A stretch of DNA of 64,000 nt, from the NCBI GenBank assembly GCA_012845835.1, contig JABAKD010000009.1, forward strand, positions 7,343,413-7,407,412. Reading direction: 5' to 3'. Positions 20,390 to 30,129 of this stretch are shown here, one piece after another. The first letter of the stretch is position 1. Each line of letters begins with the position of its first letter. The stretch is from Undaria pinnatifida (Eukaryota > Sar > Phaeophyceae > Laminariales > Alariaceae). The translations under genes were made by a program, and so were the position numbers. Under the pieces are notes generated by a model. That model ran no database searches. It worked only from the letters and a program-made list of their open reading frames with translations, and had not been told where the DNA came from.

Positions 20390-23300
20390 GTGCGCCCTTT
20401 TAGTGGCAACGTTGGGCCCGCGAATGACGGTTTCCCACTCGCTGCCACGGTGTTGACAGCACCACTGTCCCTGAGCTCGAGGGACAGCCCCGTCGTACAG
20501 ATGGAAGACTCGCGATCACAGTCGACCAGGACATGCTCTGAGCACCCTGCCCCGTCATCCTCGCCGGCTTCACGCATTGCGTGGACTCGGGCCACAGGAT
20601 CTGCATGCCCTAGCGAGTACAGCCCTGCTCTCCAAACGCCTGAAGACAGGACCTCTCAGGGTATCCCCGCCCAGCGTGCGCGCCACCGCGTGGACCCTCC
20701 CGGTACCTCGGCTTTGCCGAGCAATTCCCCCGCGAACTCGGGCGTCCAAGTCAGCACCGCCCGATCGGACCTGACTCTACCCCCGACAACGCCACACGGC
20801 AACATTACCAACAATCGCCGACACCCACCCCTGCAACACCCTTCCGACGACTCGCCCTCGCCAGCACATGACACCGCGGACACCCCGGATTCTTTCCATT
20901 TTTTCTGGAACTCCTCGTCCGTCTTCTCACAGTGGTACCTGTGCGACATCGAGTACGAAAGCGTCACGTACAACTGCGCCGAACAGATGATGATGGCGCA
21001 GAAGGCTGCGCTCTTCGGTGACACCGCGACAGAGCTCCTCATCCGAACCACCCCCGATCCCGCCGACCAAAAATCTCTTGGACGCACCGTGTCCGGCTTC
21101 GACCAGGAGTGTTGGGAGCGACACCGTTACGACATCGTCCTCAACACCAACTTCTGCAAGTTCAGCCAAAACCCGGACCTACAACAAGCGCTCGAGGCAA
21201 CTGGCGAGAAGCACATCGCTGAGGCCAGCCCGTACGACCTCATCTGGGGCATCGGCTATAGGGCCGACCACCCGTTTGCCTGCGAAAGGGCGCGCTGGCG
21301 CGGTCGGAACCTGCTAGGCCGGGTACTTATGGACGTCCGCGAACGCCTTCGTTCAAGCCTCCACGCCACAAGCGCCCTCGCCCCCTGCTCCGCTGAGCCA
21401 ACACCCACCACCACCGACGCCAGCCGGGTCTTCCCCACCGCAGATGGCATCCACGAGACAAGCCCCCCCCCCCTTCGACAAACGCCGAGTACCCCGCTTG
21501 GACTCCTTCTGCCACCCTCCACCCCGGACGCCTTGCCCAGCAGCCACTTCGCTCAGGTCTCCGCCGTCGACGGCGCAACCAACCTATACCCCGCTACTAC
21601 CGCGCCGACGATACCAGAACATGGACCGTGCCTTACAAGCGGCATCCTAACTGTCGACGACGCGTCGTTCACGACCGAAGTTCTAGTCCACAGCGGCCCT
21701 ACCGCCGCCAAACGCTGCAAACTCGTGGCGCTGCTTGACACAGGCTCCCCCCAGTCGTTCATCACCGCCGCCGCCGTGGAACAACTGAAGGCGTCCCGGT
21801 CAGCAACGGATGAGTGCGAGCGACAGAACTCACCTCGTTCATGGGAAGGTTTCGGAACCTCGACTCCCCTCTCCACCACCGTTTCCATCCGCTCAAGCAT
21901 CCAGTTTAAGCACCACCAAACCCCCACCGCCGCCCTGGCAGTATGGGCTTGCGTCGTTCCTGCAGGAACTATGCAGCATCCCATCCTCTTGGGGCGAGAT
22001 AGCTGGATGCGCTTCGAGCGACGCTCGTATACCACGCTCCCGCGACAGCCCCAGCTGCCACACCAGCCCCCCCAACCGACCCTGGGCGAACTTTCCCTGC
22101 GCCACCACGACACCAACAGGGCCTCCGCCTTCATTCCCGACGACCGATACACCGAAGACGTCTACCACCTCCGGTTCACCGGCACGAAAGTTATTTCGCT
22201 TTCCCCCTCGCCGAAGCTCATCAAGGTCAACCTCGTGCGCCAGTCAGGCGCCCCGGCGTTTACCGGGCAGTACATGGTCAACATGCTCCCCCGCGAGGAC
22301 CTTCTCACCGACAAGGAAATTTTCGTCTCCGACGGACACCAGACTATCCCATTGTCAGGATCAACCGATCTCGAACCGGGCGACCTCCTCGGAACCTCCC
22401 TCTCCCCACTGGTGCAAGTACCACTAGCCACCCTTGGGCACCCTTCTTTGGACCCCCCAGCCCCTCCACCTATGCCAGGCGCACATGCCCTACACGACAA
22501 CATCCCTGTGGCCAGCGAGAACCCCCCACCAGCCAATCCCCACGACCCACCGACAGCCCCGTGCCCACAGCTCCTTGCACGCCTCGACACCGATCAACAA
22601 ACTAGCTTCCTCAACCTCTGGGACCGTCTGCCGCCGCATCTGCGCGACATCATCTTCGACCTCCACGGTTCCGGATGGTCCCCATCGGTGATCGACAGCC
22701 TGGGAGATGTCCTCTGCGAGTTTCCGGACGTCTTCTCCACCTCCAAGACCGACTTCGGCTCGTGCTCATTGATGCCGTTCAAGATCACCGTACCTCCGGA
22801 CAGCGAACCAGTTACCTCCCGCCCGTACAGGATCAACCCCATCCTTGCCAAAAAGGCCGACGCCGTCCTCGACCAGTACCTGGCCGCCGGCTTGATTCAG
22901 CATTCGACCTCACCTTACTCCAGCCCCATGGTCGCCATCCCGAAGAAGGACGGCGGTGTCCGCATCACCATCAACTATAAGAAGCTGAACGCCATCAGCT
23001 CCCTCGGACAGCTTCCCATCCCCCGCGTTGACGAGGTCCTCGATTCTTTAAGAAAAGGGCGCATCTTCTCCCTCTTCGACTTGGTCGCCTCGTTCCACCA
23101 AATCACCATCGACAAGGATACCATCCCTTTGACGGCGTTTTGCACGCCAGACCGGCTCTTCGAGTGGCTTGTGATGCCGCAAGGAAGCAGTGCCTCCCCC
23201 GGTTGGTTCGTTAAGGTTATTAACGAGGTCATCAAAGGCTTGGAACGCGTCGCCGCGTACCTCGACGACATCATCGTCTTCGACCCCGACCCCACCGACC

Positions 23301-23914
23301 ACGTCGCCAACATCCGAGCCCTTTTTGGTCGCCTCCGTAAGCACCGCCTCAAACTTTCTCCCTCCAAGGCCAAAATTGGCGCCACAACCGCCGACTTCCT
23401 AGGGCACACCATCTCCGCTGGCGGCTACAGCCCCAACTCCGAAAAGGTCGCCGCCCTCACCAAAATGCCCATGCCCACCGACACGAAACAGGTGCGGTCA
23501 CTCCTCGGAGGTATCAACTACTACGGCAAGTTCCTACCAAACCTTTCCAGACGCCTTCGCCCCATCAACGCTCTACTCAAGCAGGGCACCACCTTCGACT
23601 TCACCCCCGCCATGGAAGCCACCATCCGCGCCATCCTCCACGAACTTACCGAGCCACCGATCCTCGTCGACCCCGACTGGGACGCCGTCGCCGACGACTC
23701 CCGCCCTTTCCGCCTCTACTGCGACGCTAGCATCGACGGCTTTGGAGCGACTCTCGAGCAGGAACAACTTGACGGCTCCGTCCGCCCGATAATCTACATC
23801 AGCCGCGCCACTCTGGACTCCGAACGTTCATGGACACCCCTCGACCTCGAGGCCGGCAGCATCGTTTGGGCGATCAAGCGACTACGCGGGCATCTGTGGT
23901 CCACCCGTTTCTAA
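20390..23914 (+). CDS. gypsy polyprotein part 1: NADAR, protease, RT, RNase H start
   Basis: 1174 residues from a GTG at 20390. The frame is also open upstream into the LTR; the first in-frame ATG is 20501. Residues 1-165 are Pro/Ser/Thr-rich. Residues about 169-320 form a full NADAR (YbiA/DUF1768) domain: FSQWY, CAEQMMMAQKA with Glu198, KSLGR, KFSQN, YDLIWGIG with Asp283 and Trp286, and RNLLGRVLMDVR. Family members hydrolyse N-glycosidic bonds in riboflavin intermediates or ADP-ribosylated bases. A Pro-rich linker follows; the aspartic protease site DTGS is at 450-453; RT spans about 800-1060 with the catalytic Asp897 and YLDD at 957-960; RNase H starts at Asp1112 (LYCDASIDGFGA). No Gag or CCHC knuckle is visible. 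The frame ends at TAA 23912-23914 inside RNase H. Confidence 0.92.
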   Translation: MRPFSGNVGPANDGFPLAATVLTAPLSLSSRDSPVVQMEDSRSQSTRTCSEHPAPSSSPASRIAWTRATGSACPSEYSPALQTPEDRTSQGIPAQRARHRVDPPGTSALPSNSPANSGVQVSTARSDLTLPPTTPHGNITNNRRHPPLQHPSDDSPSPAHDTADTPDSFHFFWNSSSVFSQWYLCDIEYESVTYNCAEQMMMAQKAALFGDTATELLIRTTPDPADQKSLGRTVSGFDQECWERHRYDIVLNTNFCKFSQNPDLQQALEATGEKHIAEASPYDLIWGIGYRADHPFACERARWRGRNLLGRVLMDVRERLRSSLHATSALAPCSAEPTPTTTDASRVFPTADGIHETSPPPLRQTPSTPLGLLLPPSTPDALPSSHFAQVSAVDGATNLYPATTAPTIPEHGPCLTSGILTVDDASFTTEVLVHSGPTAAKRCKLVALLDTGSPQSFITAAAVEQLKASRSATDECERQNSPRSWEGFGTSTPLSTTVSIRSSIQFKHHQTPTAALAVWACVVPAGTMQHPILLGRDSWMRFERRSYTTLPRQPQLPHQPPQPTLGELSLRHHDTNRASAFIPDDRYTEDVYHLRFTGTKVISLSPSPKLIKVNLVRQSGAPAFTGQYMVNMLPREDLLTDKEIFVSDGHQTIPLSGSTDLEPGDLLGTSLSPLVQVPLATLGHPSLDPPAPPPMPGAHALHDNIPVASENPPPANPHDPPTAPCPQLLARLDTDQQTSFLNLWDRLPPHLRDIIFDLHGSGWSPSVIDSLGDVLCEFPDVFSTSKTDFGSCSLMPFKITVPPDSEPVTSRPYRINPILAKKADAVLDQYLAAGLIQHSTSPYSSPMVAIPKKDGGVRITINYKKLNAISSLGQLPIPRVDEVLDSLRKGRIFSLFDLVASFHQITIDKDTIPLTAFCTPDRLFEWLVMPQGSSASPGWFVKVINEVIKGLERVAAYLDDIIVFDPDPTDHVANIRALFGRLRKHRLKLSPSKAKIGATTADFLGHTISAGGYSPNSEKVAALTKMPMPTDTKQVRSLLGGINYYGKFLPNLSRRLRPINALLKQGTTFDFTPAMEATIRAILHELTEPPILVDPDWDAVADDSRPFRLYCDASIDGFGATLEQEQLDGSVRPIIYISRATLDSERSWTPLDLEAGSIVWAIKRLRGHLWSTRF

Positions 23915-24928
23915 ATTTATTCGGACCACAAGGCGCTCGAGAACATCGCCAAGGTTGGTGAGCACAACGCTCGCGTCCGGCGCTGGCTCGAGTTCCTTTC
24001 GGCTTACAACTACACACTGAAGTACCGCAAAGGTACGGCCAACGGCAACGCCGATTTCCTTTCACGCCTACCACAACCAGCCACCGACGCCGACCGCACC
24101 GGACGCAACCGCCTCACTGGCCCGGACACTGTTGGCATCTACCTCATCCGCCCCTGCGGCTTCGCGCCGAACGAGCCGCCTACACCGGGTATCGGCTTGG
24201 GTGGGCTCGTGTCCCCCCCTTCAAGACCCATTCTAACAATCCAGCCTCTTCCCTTCACCGCCGACGACTATACCGACTTCTGCCTACTGGGACCACGCAT
24301 GGAGCACCACGGCATCCCCAACAACTTCGTCGGGCCTATTTCGACCCGCGACTCCACCGCCAGGCCGCTCGTCAGCTCCGAGAATGCCGCCGTGAACACC
24401 GGCGCTCCTCCTGGTTCGGCTTCCAGGCCACCCGTCGTCTCCCCGCTGTCCACCATTGGCGCCACGGAACCACCGCCTTCTGGTCTGATCTCTTCACGGA
24501 CCCGCCATCGCGCCGCCGCCGCCGCGGGAAACCCCCGACCTACCGCAGACTATGGGTTCGGACGCCGTCCGAAACCAACCGTATCCAAAAGATCTACATC
24601 TACCCGTCGACCGCACACGCCCCCGGCCGGGGCCCAACCAAGGCTTCCCCCGACGACAACGCCTCCAGCTTCCGTCCCCATGCCGCCCGCGTCACCCGCA
24701 CCAACCGCACCAAGACCGGCCCCTCCTTCGAGGACTTCTCCGACGTCCCGATCAACACCGCCACTTCTGCTCCCGGATCCTGTTGTCGACCTAAACATCG
24801 ACCCCCACCTCCTCGCCCGCGTTGAGCGCTACACCTACAGAGACTGGGCGCGCGAACAACGCGCAGAGCCCGTGCTACGCCGCCATCCGCTTCCTATCGT
24901 TGGACTCCCCTTCTCCGCCGCCGGCTGA
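23915..24928 (+). pseudogene. gypsy polyprotein continuation: RNase H end and linker (same frame, after a stop)
   Basis: Directly after the TAA the same frame resumes with IYSDHKALENIAKVG, ARVRRWLEFLSAYNYTLKYR and GNADFLSRLP, the standard RNase H C-terminal blocks (SDH.AL, RW...L..Y, N..AD.LSR). The stop is thus a single interruption of one reading frame, explicable by one base change. After the RNase H end (about 24075) comes a Pro/Ser/Thr-rich linker. The frame ends at 24928, but homology passes to another frame at about 24855-24885 (shift equivalent to +1). It is translatable only by readthrough, or dead. Confidence 0.85.
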
Positions 24929-27059
24929 CCTCTTGGATTCCATCCCCTCCGCCCAGCGCCCGCTACTCTCCGACGTCCTCGCACTTGCCGCCAAAGGCAG
25001 ACTCCACCGCGCTGACGACGAAACAGCCCTCCTGATCCAACGTCCACCCACATCTCAACCCGGGAACAGCCTATCGCCACCCGCACCCTATCCCCCCCGC
25101 GTCTACGTTCCAATGCTGATGCGCCCCTGGGTGCTGAACACATGCCACGCCGACACCTCCCTACACCTTGGAGTTACCCGGACGGTTCGCATGCTGGCAC
25201 GGTTTTACTGGTGGATCGGCATGGACGTCTCCGCCCGCTGGTGGATCCGCCGCTGCCTTCACTGCCAGGCGCGCAAGACCTCCCGACACACCATTCGCTG
25301 GCCGACCCTCTCCCTTCCTTTACCCAACGGCCCTGGCATCACCGTCAGCGTCGACTACTTCGGGCCCCTACCTCTCACACCGCGCGGGAACGTACACATC
25401 CTTTTATTTACCGACCGCTTCAGCCGCCGGGCCGACATGTTCGCTGTATCGGCAGAGAACTTCACGGCCGCCGGAACTGCCGACATCCTGCTCAACGAGT
25501 ACATTCCTCTCTGGGGGTGCCCGGTGGCGCTCCTCTCCGACAATGGTCAACAATTCACCTCCAAGCTGGCAACCATCGTCTACGACCGCGTCGGCATCCG
25601 CAAGGTCAACACCAGCGCCTATCACCCCTGCACCAACGGCGGCGTCGAGCGGGTCAACCATGTACTGGCCCAGATGCTCTCCATGGTTGGCAACGAGAAG
25701 CAAACCGACTGGGACGTACTACTGCCGCACGTGTCGGCGGCCTACAACAACTCTGTCAACGCCGCCACCGGACTGGCGCTCAACGAGATCCACATCGGCC
25801 GCCTACCACGCCTCCCGCTCTCGGTCTTCGAACCCGAAAACATCGGCGGTCACCAGAGCTTGGATCGCGACCACCTAGTCTACATCAACCTTGCCACCGA
25901 CCGGCAACAACGCGCCTACTCCCTCGTCCGAGAGCTCCACCGACTTACCGTCTCGCGTCTACAACGCCGCAACGCGCCCATCATGGCCGCCCTCCTCGCC
26001 TCCCCCCCTTTCTCCGTTGGCGGCTGGGCCTGGGTCTACAACTCCGCCTCCACTATCCGCCAGGGTGCCAAGAAGGGCACCGACGCAACCGTTTTGAAGA
26101 CGAAACTCTCGTTGAACTGGAACGGGCCTTTCAAGATCCTCGCGGTGGGCCCGACTGCAGCCTCCGACACCCCCGACAACCGGCCGCTACAAGACAAGCT
26201 GCTTTTCCTCGATCTACCTTCAGACTTTCCGGGACGGGACTCCAAACCACGCGTCTCCGTCAAACGGTGCAAGCCCTGCCACAACCCCGACGACACCAGC
26301 GACATACCCAAGCACCTACCAGCGGACCTCACAACATACGTCCTCACAGCTTCCGCTGCCAAGTCCCCCCCCTACCACGTCACCCTCGACGACGTCACAC
26401 CACCACCGGAGCGCCTTGAGGTTGAGCAGATCACCGGCCACCAACTCGTACGCGGCCGCGGCGGAGTCATCGCCGTCCTATACGAGACCCACTGGACCGG
26501 ACTCCTCAGCTCCTCGTGGGAACGCGAGCTCGACCTCCAACACTTCAGGCGCCATATTATACTCTACTGGTCCGGGAAGCCGACACAACACCGTCAGACC
26601 AACCGCCTCTACCGCCAGATGCGCATCGGCGCCGCACACCGCGAGCTCTCCCGATCTCAAGGCCAACTCTTCCTCGCCCCCGGCTACACCCTGGTCCCCC
26701 GCGACCTTTGGCTTCGCAATTTCAGAAACTCCACCCTCCCCTCCGGGGCACACGTTTGGTACAAGGCACGTGACGGCCTCTGGTGGCTAGGCAAGATCGC
26801 TCACCGCGCGCCACCGGACGCCTCTTCGCGAACCCCCCCGGACCCTCCCCCGGGTAGTTCCTACATCATCAGGTTCCTAGACGACCCCGGCCCGATCAAG
26901 ATCGACCTCCAGCCAGCTCGCTACACTACCGCCCGGAACGCCGTCTCCGGATCGTGGTGTCTTCAACGCCATGGGCATGGGAGCCTATCCCGTGGGGTGC
27001 TACGGAATTCTGATGCTTCCCGCGGTGCCCCTACCGTTCCAACTCCCCCCATTGGTTAG
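24822..27059 (+). CDS. gypsy integrase, chromodomain and Tudor-like C-terminus
   Basis: 745 codons in a frame entered by a shift from the previous one; there is no ATG at its start, so it is not an independent gene. The zinc-binding HHCC is His109, His115, Cys145, Cys148 (HX5H, CX2C). The catalytic core has Asp178 (SVDYFGPLP), Asp240 (LSDNGQQF) and Glu276 (GGVERVNH), with exactly 35 residues between the last two. Residues about 528-585 form a chromodomain-like unit: LEVEQITGHQLVRGRGG, then HWTGLLSSSWERELDL and ILYWSG. Residues about 643-702 (VWYKARDGLWWLGKIAHR, then YIIRFLDDPG and LQPARYTT) resemble a Tudor-type barrel. Chromodomains in this position steer integration toward histone-marked chromatin. 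All catalytic residues are intact. Confidence 0.92.
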   Translation: MSATPTETGRANNAQSPCYAAIRFLSLDSPSPPPADLLDSIPSAQRPLLSDVLALAAKGRLHRADDETALLIQRPPTSQPGNSLSPPAPYPPRVYVPMLMRPWVLNTCHADTSLHLGVTRTVRMLARFYWWIGMDVSARWWIRRCLHCQARKTSRHTIRWPTLSLPLPNGPGITVSVDYFGPLPLTPRGNVHILLFTDRFSRRADMFAVSAENFTAAGTADILLNEYIPLWGCPVALLSDNGQQFTSKLATIVYDRVGIRKVNTSAYHPCTNGGVERVNHVLAQMLSMVGNEKQTDWDVLLPHVSAAYNNSVNAATGLALNEIHIGRLPRLPLSVFEPENIGGHQSLDRDHLVYINLATDRQQRAYSLVRELHRLTVSRLQRRNAPIMAALLASPPFSVGGWAWVYNSASTIRQGAKKGTDATVLKTKLSLNWNGPFKILAVGPTAASDTPDNRPLQDKLLFLDLPSDFPGRDSKPRVSVKRCKPCHNPDDTSDIPKHLPADLTTYVLTASAAKSPPYHVTLDDVTPPPERLEVEQITGHQLVRGRGGVIAVLYETHWTGLLSSSWERELDLQHFRRHIILYWSGKPTQHRQTNRLYRQMRIGAAHRELSRSQGQLFLAPGYTLVPRDLWLRNFRNSTLPSGAHVWYKARDGLWWLGKIAHRAPPDASSRTPPDPPPGSSYIIRFLDDPGPIKIDLQPARYTTARNAVSGSWCLQRHGHGSLSRGVLRNSDASRGAPTVPTPPIG

Positions 27060-28994
27060 TTTCGGGTGTTTTATCTGTTTTTGGTTATTCTACAGTAGTT
27101 TTGGGATTAGTCCTTCACGGTCAGCCTTCTACAACAGTTTCGATAGTACTACCTCATGGTTAGGCCTTTCACCAACGGTAGCATTGGGAATGATTCTTCA
27201 TAGTCAGCCTTCAACCTGCAGTAACTTTAGTGGTATTATCGTGGTCATTCTTCCGACCTAGAGTGTTTTTTGTTTCGTCATGTCTTCTCGTGGTTAGCCT
27301 ACAACCGTTATCAGGCTTGAATTTGGTTTTAACATTGAGGTGTCCCTCGCAATACCTCCGCTTTTGGTTTGTTCTTCATACCAGCGTTTGCCTCTTTTTC
27401 TCACCACCATCGATTCCGTCTGTCCCACTCCGTGACGGCTGACAACTCGTGGTGATAGAGCGGTATTCATAATTTTCTGCAATATGCAGTGTTTTAGGTA
27501 CGCCCGTCTGACGACCCGGTCTTTCTTTGCCCCACTCTGTGATGGCTATCGAACCAGAACCGCCTCGTACCTAGGGTGTGTTAAGGTGTTTCTCCCCCTC
27601 TCTTTTTTATATATTTATTTTTCTTTTGTTTTCTCTCTACCACTACGGTCTCCGCTAGTCTCGTTTCGTCCAGGCTTTCGAACCGTGGTCGTCTCGTTTT
27701 CTTCTTGTGTTTGTACTTCACGATTCCTCCGCCGATACTCGGTGACTTTGCCCCTAGGCGCTCGATCTTTGTGTTGTATCCTGACCGCCGCCGGTGCCGC
27801 TTTGCTCTGACGGCATCGCCGAGCTCTAGGCCTGATCGGTTTTTTGCGCACTTTGCCAAGTAGGGCCCCGGCAGCCTTGCAGACTTGCAAGACCACCGGA
27901 ATGCCGGCCATCCTTTCTTTCTTTCTTTGTATTCTCGTGTTTTCTTCGTGTTTGGGTCACGGTAGCTTTTGCCGCCCCACAAGGCTGTCGACTTCTCAGT
28001 AACCATATTCCTGCCACGGTTGATCCCCTCGAACTGTGCTCAGGTTCCCGTGAACTTCCCAATCACGGCGGTAATTATGCTCTCCCTTGCTTATGAGTCT
28101 TTTGGCTCCTGTTTTTTTTCTTTTAGGTGTACACGTTGCGTTGCCATTCTACGCTATATGACGCGCCAGTCGACCCCCCTGTAGGCGCTGTTTTGGCATG
28201 CTAACTCCGTCGCTCAGCGCTGCTGACATTTTTTTTTTTCTGTGTTCGAACGAATTAGGTCGATCCACTTGCGTACCTCTTTGGCTACCCTGACGTTCTG
28301 TTCGTGTTGGTTGAGTTACCTTGCTACGTTTGCCGGTTTTGTTCCCAGCGCAAACAGACCTCCCAAGTCGCCACGTTGTTCGTTCTACCAAGTGGTCCTA
28401 GCAGCCCCTTAGTTTTAGCAAGCCTTACGGCAACCTAGCAGCGTTGGTTTTGTCTTACGTGTTATTTTTCATTTTCTTCGGGCTTTGGCCACGCGGCTAC
28501 GCATAATGCCTCCCGGCCATATATACTTTCGAATTTGGGTGATGCCCCTTTGCGAGCTTTCGAGTAACCGATCCTGTTCGGCGAACGACTCTCCGTTCGC
28601 TCCCCCCTGGGCCCTACATAGATCGCTCCGGTAATATGTTTCTGTTTTCCCTTTGCTTTCGCTTTGATCTCTGCATTTCTTAGCTGCCTTCCCTCTGTCT
28701 TCGGGTTTCCTTTTTGGTTTTAAGTTTTCAATACTCTACATAGGTTACTCCATTCTGGTTTTCCGTTTTCCTCTCTCTTCCTGTGGCCTGTCTTTTAGCG
28801 ATCTGCTTTATTGGTGAATAGCCCTATCCTTGCAGTTTAGGCCTCTTTACGAGGTGTGGGGGAATCTATAGCCTCATGTGTTTGTTTCGAATAGCCGCAT
28901 CTTCGACCTCCTTTCCCGGTCTTTTAGGATGAACGTTGTCGTCATCTTTCGACCGTCTTGAGGTCTGCATATACGACTATTCAGGGTGGGCTAA
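27060..28994 (+). other. 1.9-kb non-coding 3' region of the gypsy element
   Basis: Between the polyprotein stop and the purine tract the plus strand is T-rich with many stops in all frames. The minus strand has overlapping open frames at 27581-28006 (141 codons) and 27615-27911, rich in Lys/Arg, with no recognised domain. The last 150 bp recur in the nested copy at 15996-16165, so this is genuine element sequence. A spliced antisense or env-like gene cannot be shown. Confidence 0.6.
28983..28990 (+). promoter_or_regulatory. polypurine tract before the 3' LTR
   Basis: AGGGTGGG four bases before the LTR start (then CTAA). The same sequence precedes the diverged LTR at 15995 on the minus strand, which supports a conserved plus-strand primer site. 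Confidence 0.6.
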
Positions 28995-29486
28995 TGTAAT
29001 AGAGTGTCGGTATAGCGGGCAATAGATTCGGTAAGATAGTCCGCAGAGTAACGGTCTATTGGCCACAAGAAGATTCCCTTAGAACGGAATATTCTTAGTG
29101 AAGCGGATAACCCGTAGAGAATAGCTAGCTTATACCACAAGAACGTTCTCGGTAATGGAGCGTCCTCCTCTGGACAAGATAGGTAGAAGTAAGCGCGTTA
29201 AGCGCTCTTGGGAATATAGCACACCTAGGAGAACGTTCCTTGTACGTTCCATAGGTAAAGGTCCAGAAGAGAGCACAGCAGCAATGCTGGAGGGTGAAGC
29301 GAACTCTGTGAGCCTCACCCCACCCCCATGCTCTCACTCCTGTCCCCTTTCCTGTCTCCTTCGAGCTTCTCATAGCTCAACGCCAGTAATGAGAAATCAT
29401 CAAAGAAGAACCGGTGCTGTCTCCAAGCGAAGCTGATACCCCTGCGTCCCTTCCCTCCCAACATCCGGCACCACGACTCCTTTACA
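28995..29486 (+). repeat. 3' LTR of the gypsy element (492 bp)
   Basis: Starts TGTAATAGAGTG and ends CTCCTTTACA; about two differences from the 5' LTR. Followed by CATC, matching the bases before the 5' LTR. Confidence 0.95.
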
Positions 29487-29490
29487 CATC

Positions 29491-30129
29491 CCCCCTAGCA
29501 TAATAATGCGATGACAAGAGCAATATGCTATTAGCAATCCTGTGACTGTATAGCCAAGGGTAAAAAGCCGCAAAGCTCTTAACAGAAATAATGACCTCGA
29601 GGATAGCCTAACAAACCGAAAACACAGGGGCCATAAGAGGGAAATCCTCGATAAAAACCCTCCCCCCTGCCTTTTCACTGCGTTTTTGATCGCCTGACCA
29701 CCATTCAAAGACTAAAAGTCCGTATGTGAACAAAATTGACGTGCATGAAAGCACCACGCAACTCCACGGGACGGACCCGTCTACCCCTTTTTGAGTCTGC
29801 CCACATACAATATAATCCTCCACCAAAATGCAACGTCGGTAGCTCAATAACATACCGCAAAAAAAGAAGAAAAGCACGACGGGCGAAGAAATCCTAAGCC
29901 TTTGGCAAAAGCGGAACTCCGATGCCAGGTTTCAAAGCACCAAACAGAAGCATCTGACACAATAAACCGCAAACAAAATAAACGGCTGAAGGTCGAGGAT
30001 AAGTATGTAGCCCTCACCAAACAACCACTTAATACGTAGTCCATTTAAATTCACCTCATGCCCAACTAGTACTAAACACGACCCCGTCACTTCTCAAGAG
30101 ACTGTACCAACAGCCTATCTATCCGGCTC
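29491..30129. other. no gene recognised
   Basis: The right-hand flank of the gypsy insertion. Two minus-strand frames (29400-29708, 29608-29877) are open but lack any domain; one begins inside the LTR. Not called. Confidence 0.4.

Larger units (their letters stand above)
19878..29486 (+). mobile_element. Ty3/gypsy LTR retrotransposon, 9.6 kb, with NADAR domain and chromodomain
   Basis: LTRs at 19878-20368 and 28995-29486 begin TGTAATAGAG and end TTTACA, and are almost identical: by eye I find about two differences, one a length change near 20223 and one A/G near 20269. The 4-bp sequence CATC flanks both sides (19874-19877 and 29487-29490), consistent with a target duplication. A primer-binding-like TGG starts at 20372 and a purine tract AGGGTGGG lies at 28983-28990. 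Coding order is NADAR, protease, RT, RNase H, integrase, chromodomain, Tudor-like, i.e. RT before integrase (Ty3/gypsy). One stop and one frame change interrupt pol. The insertion is young by LTR identity. Confidence 0.95.

Noticed and set aside
20400..26800. Minus-strand and alternate-frame frames over the gypsy polyprotein (up to 425 codons)
   Set aside because: Shadows of a GC-rich coding region; the Pro/Arg/Ala-rich translations lack domains, while the polyprotein frame carries all catalytic motifs.
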